Position numbers and translations under genes: made by a program
Origin: Pohlia nutans
Taxonomy: Eukaryota > Streptophyta > Bryopsida > Bryales > Mniaceae
Direction: 5' to 3'
DNA length: 64,000 nucleotides
Assembly: GCA_022496805.1 (NCBI GenBank)
Contig: CM040092.1
Span: forward strand, 19,672,113 to 19,736,112
The notes under the pieces: generated by a model
Told to the model about the DNA's origin: nothing
Databases searched by the model: none
What the model saw: only the letters and a program-made list of their open reading frames with translations
Shown: piece after piece, positions 43,848-56,883 of the stretch
Numbering within the stretch: position 1 is the first letter of the stretch
How the letters are laid out: the number at the start of each line of letters is the position of its first letter

Positions 43848-45337
43848 AGGGTTCACCCAAGAAAAAATTCACCCAAGAAAAAATTCCTAATTCGGTGTTT
43901 CCATCTTAGTTCTCCAAATTAAAAGATATCTATAATAAAAAACTAAATGAACTTCAACAATTGAAAATAAAAGTCTTTTATTTTCCTTTAAAGTAATTTC
44001 TTTTACATTTTTACAAAACCTTCTATAGTTAATATTTAATCTACTCAAGCAACAATTATCACATTCTATAAATTACTTTTTACACTAACAAAATAAGAGG
44101 CCTCTACATTCAATTGACACATAATTTACGTTCAATAGGCAAACTAATTTTTGTTGTTCTTCAAATTGTGGAAAAATACGTCAAATTTGAGCATTTATAC
44201 AAAATCTTGCTAAATTTAGCAGCTTGTGGCTTTAATTTTGGGAACCCAACATGAAATTTGGGTGCCCCGAACCTCTGCAAGCCCTAGCAAATTTTTTGGT
44301 TCTTCAAATTTGGTCAAATTTGAGCATTTATGCAAAAAATTGCTAAATTTAGTAGCTTGTGACTTTAATTTTGGGAACCCAACATGAAATTTGGGTGCCC
44401 CGAACCTCTGCAAGCCCTAGCGAATTTTTTGGTTCTTCAAATTTGGTCAAATTTGAGCATTTATGCAAAAAATTGCTAAATTTAGCAGCTTGTGACTTTA
44501 ATTATGGGAACCCAACATGAAATTTGGATGCCCCGAACCTGTGCAAGCCCTAGCGAATTTTTTGTCTTTCAAATCGTGGAAAAATTCGTCAAATTTGAGC
44601 ATTTATACAAAAAGTTGCTAAATTTAGCAGCTTGTGACTTTAATTTTGGGAACCCAACATCAAATTTGGGTGCCTCGAACCTTTGCAAGCCCTAGCGAAT
44701 TTTTTGTCTTTCAAATCGTGGAAAAATTCGTCAAATTTGAGCATTTATGCAAATAGTTGCTAAATTTAGCAGCTTGTGATTTAAATTTTGGGAACCCAAC
44801 ATGAAATTTGGGTGCCCCAAACCTCTACAAGCCCTAGCGTTTTTTTTGTTCTTCAAATCGTGGAAAAATACGTCAAATTTGAACATTTATGCAAAAAATT
44901 GCTAAATTTAGCAGCTTGTGGCTTTAATTTTGGGAACCCAACATGAAATTTGGATGCCCCTAACCTCTACAAGCCCTAACGATTTTTTTGTCTTTCAATT
45001 TGGAGAAATCTACATCAAATTTCAACATTTTTGACAAAATATACTAAGTTTAGCAACTTTTTAACAATAAATATAATAACCCAACATGAAATTTCGGTGC
45101 CCATAATCTCTAGGGACTCTAATGTAGAGTTTTTGTTTTAATTTGCTTTAATTTATGTGAATTTGGATGTTCGAGGTCTAAATATGCTAAATATAGCAGC
45201 TGATGTCTATATGTTCAATTCAAATTCGATGTTTAAAATGCGATTGTTCATAACTACGTGCAGTCAATTGTAAGATCAAATGATTCAAGGTGAAATCTAC
45301 ATATAAAAGAAACGTTTTTGAAAATATACGAATTTAA
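43848..45337. other. unique spacer at the centre of the palindrome
   Basis: These 1490 bp have no inverted counterpart. The spacer starts with TTCACCCAAGAAAAAATTC repeats and a CACCGAATTAGG-type end, and is mostly a tandem repeat. No gene seen. Confidence 0.85.
44152..45250. repeat. 133/142-bp tandem repeat in palindrome spacer, about eight units
   Basis: The landmark AGCAGCTTGTG (or a variant) occurs at 44218, 44351, 44484, 44626, 44768, 44910, 45052 and 45195: two 133-bp steps, then 142-bp steps. The 9-bp difference is the presence of CGTGGAAAAATTCGTC. Units contain GGGAACCCAACATGAAATTT and TGCAAGCCCTAGCGA; they decay toward the right end. Confidence 0.88.
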
Positions 45338-45944
45338 AAAAAAAAAAGCTTACCTTCAGTTGTTATAAGTCACGACGTGCTCTCCAATAAATCACACCTA
45401 CAAAAATTTAAAGAAATCAATGTTAAAATCATCTTACATATGCATTTTAAAAAAATTGATAAAAAGAACTAGGGTTATATGTCATACAATGACTATGTAT
45501 TAATCCTTACAACCAAATCTAGTGTCATTTGCAAAAAAATGAGTGGTGAGAGCAATACCTTTGAGAGGAAATATGTGAAATGTGAGGTTTTAGGTGGGAA
45601 GGTGGGCCTTACATCAGGAATTTCGGACCCCACTGATTCTGCACTGATTCAGTGCGATTTCCGATATTTCAAGGGTTCGTACGATTTTCGCACTGATTCC
45701 GCATCGTTGCGTCATTCATCGCAACTACATTGATATGACACGATGTTCGTACAAGCGGATATAGTACTAATTCAACACGATTGATACATCCATTGAAAAC
45801 GTATGAATTCAGCACTCTTTATAGTCGTCAAATGTCGTGTTTTAATCGTCTTTAAACCTACACTGATTCAGTGCGTTTTTCGTGCGACATCATCTTTTCC
45901 ATATCTAGATTTTATTTTCTTTTTATATCTAAATTTGATCAAAA

Positions 45945-46158
45945 TATTATTATTAAAAAATATAAAATAAAATAAAATAAAATAAAATATAAAATAATTA
46001 CTTTCCTCATCGCCCACTTCAATTACACGGAAATTGCCCGCACATGCGATGGGGCCCACCATAGCTTCCCAAGCTCTATCGCCAACGGTGGGATTTGAAC
46101 TCTCAACCTTCCGGTTGCCAATCGAGTTCCCAACCACCAAACCACCTCAAACTCTTCA
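45945..46158 (-). mobile_element. tRNA-derived SINE, right arm
   Basis: Inverted copy of the SINE at 43027-43240; A and B boxes are retained. Confidence 0.65.
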
Positions 46159-46199
46159 TGCATAGAACGGAACTCTTTTGGTAATTATCGAACTTTTTT

Positions 46200-46930
46200 T
46201 TTCAGCGGACTCTGAATGATTTTAACTACGTGAAAAAAACTTTTTTTCCAAATTTTTCTTTTTGCACTAGATTATGCAGGACGTTTTCTATATCTAGGAT
46301 TTTTTCATAATTTTTTGAATTTTTGAATTTTTTGCCAAAATCGTGATGGCAGATCAGGGATTCAGGGCTGTGAGCTGTTTTTTTTATTTTCAGCGGATTT
46401 TGAATGATTTTAACTATGTGAAAAAAACTTTTTTTCCAAATTTTTTTTTTGCACTAGATTATGCAGGACGTTTTCTATATCTAGGATTTTTTTCATAATT
46501 TTTTGAATTTTTGAATTTTTTGCCAAAATTGTGATGGCAGATCAGGGGTTCAGGGCTGTGAGCTGTTTTTTTTTTTTTCAGCGGATTTTGAATGATTTTA
46601 ACTATGTGAAAAAAACTTTTTTTCCAAATTTTTTTTTGCACTAGATTATGCAGGACGTTTTCTATATCTAGGATTTTTTTCATAATTTTTTGAATTTTTA
46701 AATTTTTTGCCAAAATCGTGATGGCCGATCAGGGATTCAGGGCTGTGAGCTGTTTTTTTTTTTCAGCGGACTTTGAATGTTTTTAACTATGTGAAAAAAA
46801 AAAAATTAATTTTTTTTTTGCACTAGATAATGCAGGACGTTTTCTATATCTAGGATTTTTTTCATAATATTTTGAATTTATTTATTTTTTGCCAAATTTG
46901 TGGTGGTTGTGAGCTATTTTTTTTTGCTCC
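46200..46930. repeat. 187-bp tandem repeat, right arm
   Basis: Inverted copy of 42255-42985. Confidence 0.85.
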
Positions 46931-47854
46931 TATGATGAAAAGTACAATGATAACCAATAATACCAAATTTGAATTCTAAAAATATAAAATGTTATTTCTT
47001 TGAAATTTTAATGTGTATTGCTTCTAAACTCTATAAATGTAGATCTAAAAATGTTTTGGGAAATTAAACCGGAAGTTTAATTTAAAGAAGATTCTTGGAA
47101 TATTCAAAAAATAATATAAAATATTTTGAAAGATTCCAAAAGATTCCAAAATATTCCAAAAAATATATTAAAATATTGTACACGGATGTCGTACGAAAAT
47201 AATTTGCATTATAATAGATACTGAAATCGCACGAATATAATAAATGGCATTAATATGATACGTATACGATACTGAATTCGCATTAACTAAAACCGCACGT
47301 TATCCGTGTCTTATCAGCCATGTGATGTAAATACACGATTAACGCACGGATTCCGTCAAGCACGACTTTCGTGCGGCAACAACACTTTTTTGATAATCAT
47401 TGAAAAGACACTGCATCGACACTCTAGTAATGCATGTCACTTCCGTACCGTAACGACACTTCTAAATGCACGTATGACGTGCGGAATCAGAGTTTAACGA
47501 TAAACGCACTGAATCAGTGCAGAATCAGTGGGGTCGGAAATTCCTGATGTATATAGTTAGAACTAGTGGTTCACTTTTAGAGCAAGTAGTTGGCTTTAAA
47601 AAAAGCCATTTGATCCTTGGGCACGTCCTTCCAAAAGACGCGCTTGTCAATCCCGCGGAGCTCCGCGGGGTTGGCAAGGCCAGCCGGACCTTTGGGCTAG
47701 GCGAGGCCCGACCTGGCCCAGCCCGGCCTGACTCGGCCAACCAGCCAGACCGGGAGTCGGCCGGCTGTTGACCCGCCCCGTCCCGCCTGAGCAGCGGGCG
47801 GGCCAGAGCAGCAGCAAGCTGTTGTGAAGTAGCAGCTGCTGCTGCTACTTTTTA

Positions 47855-48359
47855 ATTTTAATTTTAATTTTTTAATTTTTTAATTTTTTAAATTTCAATT
47901 TTTTTTTAAAAAAAAATCGTTTTGAATTTTTCCTTTTCACTTCTATTTTCTTTTTTCTTTTTTTGTTTCCTTCTCTTCTAATTTTTTTTCTTCTCTTTAA
48001 ATTTTGTTTCTTCCTTTATATCTAGTACATAAATGGTCTTGAATTTTTTAATTTTTTTGTTTTAAAATATATTTTGAATTTTGTTTTTCTCTTCTCTTCT
48101 CTTCAAAATGTATTTCTTTTCTTATCTTCTCTTCTATTCTTTTCTAAATGTTCTTTTTCTCATCTCTTCTCTCCTCTTCTCTTTTCTTCTCTTTTCTTTT
48201 ACTTATCTTGTGGTACATTTTATTTTCTTCTCTTATATGTGGTACGCAATTTTTTTTGAATTTATAAAATTGTTTGTTTTAAAATAAGTTTTGAATTTTT
48301 CTCTTGTTTCTCTTTTCTTCACTTCTAAATTTGTTTTCTTCTCTTCTCTTCTAATTTTT
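47855..48359. repeat. pyrimidine-rich tract, right arm
   Basis: Inverted copy of the purine tract at 40826-41330; TTCTCTTCT words dominate. Confidence 0.75.
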
Positions 48360-48763
48360 TTTTCTTATCTTTTATCTAGTACACACTTAAAGAGAAGGGT
48401 TTTATTGAACCATGTACTTTGGAATTTGTTCAGGTCACATGGGATGGATGAAATGTGAAGTGGCGACAAAAAACACATCTCATTATGTGAGGTATGGTAA
48501 AAACAATTTCACCTCCGTTGTATATGAAGTAGAATATTAACGTTCTTTGAGTGTAATTTGTTGGAATGAATTGTTAAAGAGGTTCTTTTGACATGACAAA
48601 ATTTATGATTTTTTTTGTTCAGTAAATGTATGACTTCATTATCACAATGCGATTTTGAACTAGAGTCAATGAAATTTTTGAATTTTGGTCAATGAAATTA
48701 ATAGTCTCAAAATTAGACATTGGGACATATAACGGTCAATGGTAGCAGTTTCTTATGATTAAC

Positions 48764-49281
48764 CCCTAAATGTCCAACCGAGAAGAATGTGGATGATGTA
48801 CAAAATCAAACAAAGATTTCTCATCCGTCATTGATTTTTGCAATGTGGATTTTTTAGTATATATTCGATGGGAATTTGGCTTTGTGAATGTGATCTGATT
48901 AGAAAGGGAATGATTTGTGAAAATTGTATGCCTCATTGCATGTTTTAGAGATTCAACCAAAATATCAAAGATTTCAGTGTGGAAGTGCTCTTAAATTTGT
49001 CACTTCACAATTTAAGCAACCCTAAAATCTCCAAATGTCACTACACTTAAAGTATTACATTTCAACCAATTACCAAAACAATTCATGTACAAATTGTAAA
49101 TATCTTATTTGTAATCAAAGTAGAATAGAATTTTCAATTTTGAGTTTCATTTTTTATACAAAAATATTATTGACAACTATCATATATCTCAATGTATGGA
49201 TAGAATTAACAATTCACAATGTACAAATGTTATTCATATATCAAGTTCAAAATATCTCTCTTAGTTACAGTTGATCTAAAT
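48764..49281. mobile_element. partial family A TTAA element, right arm
   Basis: Inverted copy of 39905-40422; begins TTAACCCCTAAATGTCC. Confidence 0.55.
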
Positions 49282-49302
49282 TGTGAATCAATAAAGTAAA
49301 AT

Positions 49303-49519
49303 CGTTTTGAGGTAAGCTTGAGGTGTACCTCAATTCTACCTCAACACGCTTTTACTTTTTTATGTGAATTATATTTTAAAATAAAAGCGCGTTGAGGTAG
49401 GCTTGAGGTGTACCTCAAACTTACCTCAACAGGCTTTTACTTTTCTAATGTAAATTATATTTTAAAATAAAGCGTGTTGAGGTAGGCTTGAGGTGTACCT
49501 CAAACCTACCTGAACACGC
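49303..49519. repeat. three tandem hairpins, right arm
   Basis: Inverted copy of 39666-39882. Confidence 0.8.
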
Positions 49520-49548
49520 TATTACTTTTTAATTTGATCTACATTTAA

Positions 49549-49870
49549 CCCCTAAACGTCCCAAAGTCCATAAACTGAATGACGAACAGATTCAAAGCCT
49601 TGCAGCTTTCTCATACAACCTCGGATGACGTTCATCCAAGTCACTCTTGGAAGCTTATTAAATTCTCTATCAATTACATTAAACATCTTGTGATAGGGAG
49701 CTGTTGAAAATATTGGACAGACCTTCAACTACAAGTATGTCAAATTTGTTGAGTAGATTTCATACTTGCAATGGTTCTCTCATGTACACCTCATCTACAT
49801 TGGAGCCATGCTAATATCTATTTTTAAGGTTAGCATCTACTTCTGTTCAAAGGGTTGGTACGTTTATAGG
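49549..49870. mobile_element. TTAA-flanked MITE family H, right arm
   Basis: Inverted copy of 39315-39636. Confidence 0.65.
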
Positions 49871-51376
49871 TTAATATAACTAGTGAAAGACCGGTATATA
49901 TACCAACAACTTTAGGTAAAAATATAAACTAATTTAACAATATCTACAAAATCCATTAACCATAAAATCAAACCAACACAACCCATTTTGGAAATATTTC
50001 TCTATAATGGTATTTTGTAATGGTATTCCTAAAATTTTCAATGTATTAACCCTTGTGACTTTTTAGGGTTAACTTTTAAGCGTCCACGGTAAAGTGTTGT
50101 GTTTAAATCTCTTTACCTTCTCACATTAAAAAATTTATGATTTATTTTATTTTATTTTTTCGTAGTTACATAAATGATTTAGTAATTCCTTAATTGATTA
50201 AAATAGTATGAATTTTTTTAAGGTAAAATGAAAACAATAGTGATGACCTACAAATCGTAGGTAGCATACTTCTTGAGCCTACATAGAGAAATTTGATAGT
50301 AATACTTTTTTTACGATGTGAATTGGAATTTTAAGGTTTGGAGATCTAAATTGCTAAAAAAAAAAAAAAAAAGCAATTTAACAATTTAGATGAGGTGTAA
50401 AAATGTCACAAATCTTCCCCTCTAAAATCGGTGCACACATAGAATTGATAATTTTTGGTTGTTTAATTGAATGACCACATTTTGGATTAATTGAGAGTTG
50501 GAGAAGAATAAGGATTAAAGCATTCAACTATTTTGGATGAAAATATAAATAAAACTCAAAACTTAAAAAGGATGAAATTTGTTGTGATGGGTTCAAATGT
50601 AACTGTAAGTGTACCAAAGTGTAGTCAAAATCTTATTGCTATTCAAATTACAAAAGAGTTTTGAATTTTTAGTTTCAAACTCTATACAAAAATATAGGTG
50701 ATAGCAATCGGAGATCTAATTGTATGGACAGAATCTAAAATTCAAAATGTACAATTTTTATTCAAACATCAATTTCCAAATATCCCTCTTAGTTGAATTT
50801 TATGATGCGTCTTTACAAAATTGCCAAATCTAAAGAAGGTGAGGAGGTTTAGTGGTAAAACCGTTGGGCCGTCTGCTCGGGTGTCCGTTATACCATTCCC
50901 AGGGGTAAAACGGGTGTGCCATCTTTCTACCCCGATGGTAAAAATACCCGATTTTCCTAAGTTGTTGGACGTTGAGACGCGAATGTCCACGTAGCAGCGT
51001 CCAAACAACCTTGCACTTAGAGTATTACATTGTACCCAATCACCAAAAGAATATATGTACAAGTTGTGAATATCTTATTCGTAATTAAATTACAAAAGAT
51101 TTTTCAATTTTAAGTTTCAATTTTTATACAAAAATATTGTTGACAACTATCATGGATCTAACCGTACGGATAGAATGAACAATTCATAATGTACAACTTT
51201 TATTCATATATCAAGTTCAAAATATCCTTCTTACTTACATTTTTTAAAACGTCTTTGCAATTCTCAAATTCTGAAGTGGAGTGAGGACGTTTAATAGTTA
51301 ACCTCTAAAAAGCCCATGGGGTATTGGACAAAACATAGATGTATTATAGTATGTGCTCGAGTATGTATTATAGTAT

Positions 51377-51787
51377 ATGCGAGCTGGTGTACCGTTCTAT
51401 GTGGGGAAGGTGTTGGAGTTTGGTCAAGCCAAATGGGCTGCAAAGATGAAGGTTGTATGGTATTGGCCCATGAGAGGACGGGGAATGCAAGACGAGCGGG
51501 AGTCTAATAGAGCGAGGTATACGAATTGCATGGAAGCATTTTAGGAGCCATCTAGTGAGGGACACGGATGGGTTGTCAAAGACGCGGCTATATTTTCATG
51601 GGAAAATGCACCGATAAGAACAAGGAGTGGGCTTGTACATGAGAACAATGTGCTAGTGCATGGTGAGCTGACGGAGGCAAAGATCAAAAATCCAACAGAA
51701 GCAAAACCGCATTTGGTGGAGTATATTGCACTACAATTGGAAGAGATGGACAACGAACGTTTGCAAAATGACCTTGATGCATATTAA
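51377..51787 (+). pseudogene. unrecognised ORF of 136 codons with a single internal TAG
   Basis: From ATG 51377 to TAA 51787 the frame is open except for TAG at codon 56 (51542-51544). The text on both sides looks like genuine protein: VPFYVGKVLEFGQAKWAAKM and KVVWYWPM before, then GWVVKDAAIFSWENAPIRTR, KPHLVEYIALQLEEMDNER after. The context CMEAF*EPSSE suggests a former Trp (TGG to TAG). The VGKVLEF...KVVWYWP segment has the feel of a small beta-barrel (BAH/Tudor-like) domain found in transposon-encoded or chromatin proteins, but I cannot assign a family. No intron signals are obvious. Identical in the left arm (37398-37808). Confidence 0.5.
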
Positions 51788-52744
51788 TAGGTTTAGTACG
51801 TCGTATGAGACACATGATACTATAAGTTGCATTACGTAGCAACAATAGTTGTATAGTATAGCGCAACGTGTATTATTCGGTTGATCGTGCATGAGTGATT
51901 TGAATGACTTGATGTTTTGGTAGAAAAATGTCCATAACTTTGTATCCATTTTGACTACCTCCCTTAATACATTGGTTTGGAATAAATGGAGTACCAAATG
52001 CAACATTTTAAAATGCATGTGTGACCAAATTTGCTTGATTGGAGTAAGTTGAAACCCCCAAAATTCCCACTTTAACACTTCCTAAATTCCCGCCCCGTAA
52101 AACCCACGAGTACCAAAATTATACCCCCCCCCCCCCCCCCCCGCAACTTGAAAAAGGTCAATTTCTATTCGACGGGCGACAAGTGCATTGTCATATGGCC
52201 AAGTGCAAAAATTCCTAATTGAGTGTTTAGAGGAGCAGTAGTACAGATTGGGAAAGTACTATAGGTGGAACCCTTTGATGTAGTAGAATAGTGCAAATAT
52301 TATTTACTTTGTAGTGTGTGCCTTCATTTATATATGGAATGAAGCGTTTTGTTTTGATTTTCTATCGGATAGTAATATAATAGTATTGCACATTATGTTT
52401 GATTTTCTTTTGATACATGAAAAATTTGATATGAATGAATGTGTTGTTGTTATTTTGAAAATGTAAATATATGAAATTTCAGGGGAGTAAAATTTCAAGA
52501 AGGTGCAAATTTTCCAACGTCATGGCTATCGGTTGATGCACTTGGCCAAGTGCAAAAATTCCTAATTCAGTGTGATAAGAGTTACTAGCGTTCACCTTGA
52601 GTCATGTCCATTGATCTTTTTGTTATGTCTCTTCGATGTTGTTGCAATGCATCTAAATGTAGTGCCAATAATGTAGATTTGAAAAAATAGATCTGCTACT
52701 TTTAGTGGCATGACGTTTAGAGTTGAGCATTTTCGCCACCGGAA

Positions 52745-52987
52745 TATTACGCAACAAGTGCAACAACAAATGGAATTGATGTTGTATAGACCAAACATAT
52801 TTTGGAAGAAATGAGTCTTTTTCTGAAAAATGGCATACAATGATTTTATGTGATAGTCAAAATTGTATAGCTATGGTTAAAAATTGGGAATTTTATCGGC
52901 GCACCAAGCACATTGAGTGTAGGTGTCATTTCATTAGATTGAAGGTTAAATATGATGAGGTGGAATTTGTCTATTTGGGCAAAAATG
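52745..52987 (+). pseudogene. Ty1/copia RNase H remnant, right arm
   Basis: Encodes ILCDSQNCIAMVKNWEFYRR...TKHIECRCHFIR...VEFVYLGKNV, interrupted at GTA by the Tc1-like element. The continuation QMANTFVQC is at 55704-55755. Mirror of 36199-36441. Confidence 0.75.
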
Positions 52988-52989
52988 TA

Positions 52990-55701
52990 CTGTGGGATGA
53001 CACCCAAATTGGCACCTTGTGCAATTCCAGGGATAGTGCCCACACTGCTGCCAATTTTGACACCCTCCCGAGCGTTGGAAAATTGGTATTTATACATGAA
53101 ATTTTAGACACAAAATCTTTGTTATGTTGAAAACATGTGTACCAAATTTCAAAGCTAGAAGATTGATACAAAAAGGATATTCAAGATTTACTAACATGGG
53201 GTAGCTGTAAGAAATGTTTCACAGCTGCCAACTTTGACACCCTCCCAAGGATTGAAGAAATTTGTTTTTCACATGGAATTTTTGGAGTAGGAATATCTTT
53301 ATGTTTTTTACACATGTGAAAAAATTCAAGTCCAAAAGACCCACAAGGAAAATGATATTCTAAAGCTACCAACAGGTGTATTTTTGAGAAACAAAAGGGA
53401 GAATCGTTTCACAACTTCCAACTTTGATAGCCTCCCTAGGGCTGAGAATCTGTTATTTCAATATGAAAATTTTGTCACATGATCTTTATGATGTTGATCA
53501 CATGTATGAAAGTTTTCAAGGCCAAAAGATACACACATAAATAGTTATTTTATATCTACCAACGTGTGTAATTACAATAATGAATTCAAGGACATGTTGA
53601 AAATATTGAAATATCTTTGACACTTCATGCTTCCTCATTGGACTTATCCAATTGACACAATGCCTAATCATAAATGCATCTAAGAAAAATCAGTAACATC
53701 CGAATGTAGAAGTGTGGAGTTGTCACATCAAGAAGAAACCACTTGCATCATACACGCGTGACGAAGTTTCCCCCTCTAAATATCAATTAAGCACTATTGT
53801 GTAAACTTAAGGGAATGTTGCATGAGATTTGGGATTATTAGATGTTGGAGTAATGGTGAGAGCAGAGAGAAAGAATGTGTTATGTATGAGACATGGAGTG
53901 ATGTGTTGTATGAGTGATGTGATGCATGAGTAATTTAGTCATGCTTGCTTATGCATGTTGAGTGATGTGTATGTGGTTATTCTTACTAGGCTGAATGATG
54001 TGCATGTGGTTATGCCTAATGGACTAAATGCTGTGATTGAGTGACTGATTTTGTATAAAATTGGTAATGTTGTTAATGAGAGTTTAAGGTTCTGTTTGCC
54101 TAGTAAAAGAGAGTTCAACCTATTTCAGATGGCAATTTCCGATGAAATTTGTGGACGTATTATTGGTATTAGTGAGGGAGGGAGTACTCAAGTTCAAATT
54201 GCAGCCAGTATCAAAGTTTCCGTTAGAACAGTTAAGAGGTTGGTGAATTTTTTTAGAGAAAATGGAACTTACAAGCACGAACCTTGTGGTGGAAGTCACA
54301 CTACAAAACTTAGTGATAAAGATGTGCGTAGTATTTTGCGTTTCTCAAAAAAGAACCGTTGCGCGTCAGTATCAGAGATTGCTAGTGTATGCCCTACTCC
54401 AGTGTGTGGAAGTACCATTCAAAGGCTCTTACATAGAAGTGGCATTTTCAGTCGATTTGCAGTCAAAAAACCTTTTTTGACACTTCGTCACATATATCAA
54501 AGGCTGGTTTTGCTCAGAAAGTACCGTGGATGGAGTGCAGAAGATCGGGAGCGTATTATTTGAACAGATGAATCTACCTTTGAAATTGGGAAGAATTCGA
54601 GACAAGTTCGTGTTTGGAGAACTGCAAATGAACGGTATTCATCAAATTGTATAGTTCCTACTTTTAAAAGTGGACGGACTTCCTTGATGATTTGGGGCGC
54701 ATTTGCTCGAGGTCAAAAGTCAAAACTTGTTTTTATGCTTAAAGATTGACGCTCTGCAAAGGATTTTGTGGAAGTGGTTTACGAAGGGGAATTATTTCAT
54801 TTCATAGTTAAAGTTCCAAATGCAGTGCTCATGGAAGATGGCGCACCCGTCCATAGTAGCAAAATATGTGAAGAATGGAGACAACTGCGCCTTCTTGAAA
54901 AGCTCAATTGGCCTGCAAACTCTCCCGATCTCAATCCAATTGAGAACCTGTGGAAGATTCTAAAAGATGCAGTACAACGTAACAAGGCATGTCCTAGAAA
55001 CATAGATGGGTTGAAGGTAGTTCTTGAAAGAGAGTGGAAGTCAATTAGTGAAACAAAGCTCTTTCAATTATGTCATTCCACGCCCTCTAGGTTACAAGCA
55101 GTGATTGATGCTAATGGAGGACATACACGTTGGTAGATATAAAATAACTATTTATGTGTGTATCTTTTGGCCTTGAAAACTTTCATACATGTGATCAACA
55201 TCATAAAGATCATGTGACAAAAATTTCATATTGAAATAACAGATTCTCAACCCTAGGGAGGCTGTCAAAGTTGGAAGTTGTGAAACGATTCTCCCCTTTG
55301 TTTCTCTCAACTACACCTGTTGGTAGATTTGGAATATCATTTTTTTTGTGGGTCTTTTGGACTTGAATTTTTTCACATGTGTAAAAAACATAAAGATATT
55401 CCTACTCCAAAAATTCCATGTGAAAAAAAATTCTTCAATCCTTGAGAGGGTGTCAAAGTTGGCAGCTGTGAAACATTTCTTACAGCTACCCCTTGTTAGT
55501 AAATCTTGAATATCTTTTTTTGTATCAATCTTCTAGCTTTGAAATTTGGTCCGCATGTTGTCAACATAACAAAGATTTTGTGTCTAAAATTTCATGTATA
55601 AATAACAATTTTCGAGCGCTCGGGAGGGTGTCAAAGTTGGCAGCAGTGTAGGCACTATCCCTGGAATTGCACAAGGTGCTAATTTGGGTGTCACCCCACT
55701 G
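52990..55701 (+). mobile_element. Tc1-like (DD34E) transposon, right arm
   Basis: TA at 52988-52989 and 55702-55703. Mirror image of 33485-36196 with the same long inverted repeats and internal direct repeats. Confidence 0.88.
54129..55136 (+). pseudogene. Tc1-like transposase with two TGA codons, right arm
   Basis: Same 335-codon frame as 34050-35057. TGA codons are at 54561-54563 (Trp position before TDES) and 54747-54749. Catalytic D, D and E are all present. Confidence 0.85.
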
Positions 55702-55703
55702 TA

Positions 55704-55755
55704 CAAATGGCTAATACTTTTGTGCAATGTGTATATATTCTAAAGTATTAAACAA
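55704..55755 (+). pseudogene. Ty1/copia RNase H remnant, part beyond the transposon (right arm)
   Basis: CAAATGGCTAATACTTTTGT encodes QMANTFV in frame with the Val codon left of the transposon. Mirror of 33431-33482. Confidence 0.6.
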
Positions 55756-55953
55756 AAAGATGTAAATGATAAGGATATGAGATGGAGGTTGTGGGGGGAA
55801 TAAAGAAGCAGCTGATGGCCCATTCACATACACCAATATGCATGTATGTATGCTTCAGGTAACTTTGAGGTTGTCAACCAAGAAATATAAAATACACAAT
55901 TAGAAATTACTCTAACACATGATAGAAAGAACGCAATGCAAAAAAGAAGCATG

Positions 55954-56132
55954 CATCAGAAAAGTTGGGCCAGACTATTTTGGTGCCATTTTGACACCAA
56001 AGGCCGTATACATGTCATTTTGGTGTCATTTTTGCTTACTAGGTTGGTATGGAGGTTGGCACCAAATTATCTTGATTGCATTTCAATGCACCATCATGGC
56101 GCCATGTTCACATGCCTTGAAGTTTTCTGATG
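55954..56132. mobile_element. CATCAG-ended MITE, right arm
   Basis: Inverted copy of 33054-33232. Confidence 0.75.
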
Positions 56133-56531
56133 TGGCTCTACTTGCGGCAATGTAATGCAGTTGCGCAGTGCTCGAATAATATTTGCAGCAATAAAAGACA
56201 AAGCTTTGAATGTTTTTTTTATTTCTCCCGTTTACCTTCCTCCATTTCGGGAATGCAGATGCAAGTGCGACATGGGCTTGGTGTGAATGGGCCATGAGGC
56301 TGTAGGCTGAAGCAGGTTCCTTATTCTTCCTGCAACCCCCATTGAGGGCCTTAGCTGTTATAAAGACTATCATTGAAATTTCTTTTTTCTTTCTACGACT
56401 CAAATCATTTGAAATGAAAAGTGCAAATCATCTCAGCATAGCCTCTTAGTGTGATTTTTATTTATATTTATTTATTTATTTATAAATTTCGCCATATTTC
56501 TCTACAAAATATGGCATTTCTCTTTTGTTAA

Positions 56532-56883
56532 CCTTGAAACGTCAAGAGGGCCTGGGCAGGGTAGCCTAGAAGGCATCTATATTTTTGGAAGCAAGAAAAA
56601 GGAAAAATAAAAATAAAACACGGCTTTGCAGCTAGCCACTGCTGCGGCACTTTTTAAAAACGACCTCGGTTGTCCAACCTCAACTCATGTTTAAATCAAT
56701 TACTTTGATTGCTTGAGATGATTCCACAATCTCCCAAATGAGGCACAAGTTGAGAATTTAACTTGCTTTTTTGGTAGCTTTCCAACGCCTCAATCCTCGC
56801 TTGTTTTGGTTGAGGAAAACCACTTTTTTTTCTAGATTATTCTTTTGTAAAAATCCCATGGGGCTTGCTTTGACGTTTAAGGG
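56532..56883. mobile_element. TTAA-flanked MITE family G, right arm
   Basis: Inverted copy of 32303-32654. Confidence 0.65.

Larger units (their letters stand above)
45612..47549. mobile_element. CATCAGGAAT-ended element, right arm
   Basis: Inverted copy of 41636-43573, with the same termini and contents. Confidence 0.75.

Noticed and set aside
44152..45250. A CRISPR-like array.
   Set aside because: Units of 133-142 bp are contiguous, without short conserved repeats separated by unique spacers; eukaryotic tandem repeat.
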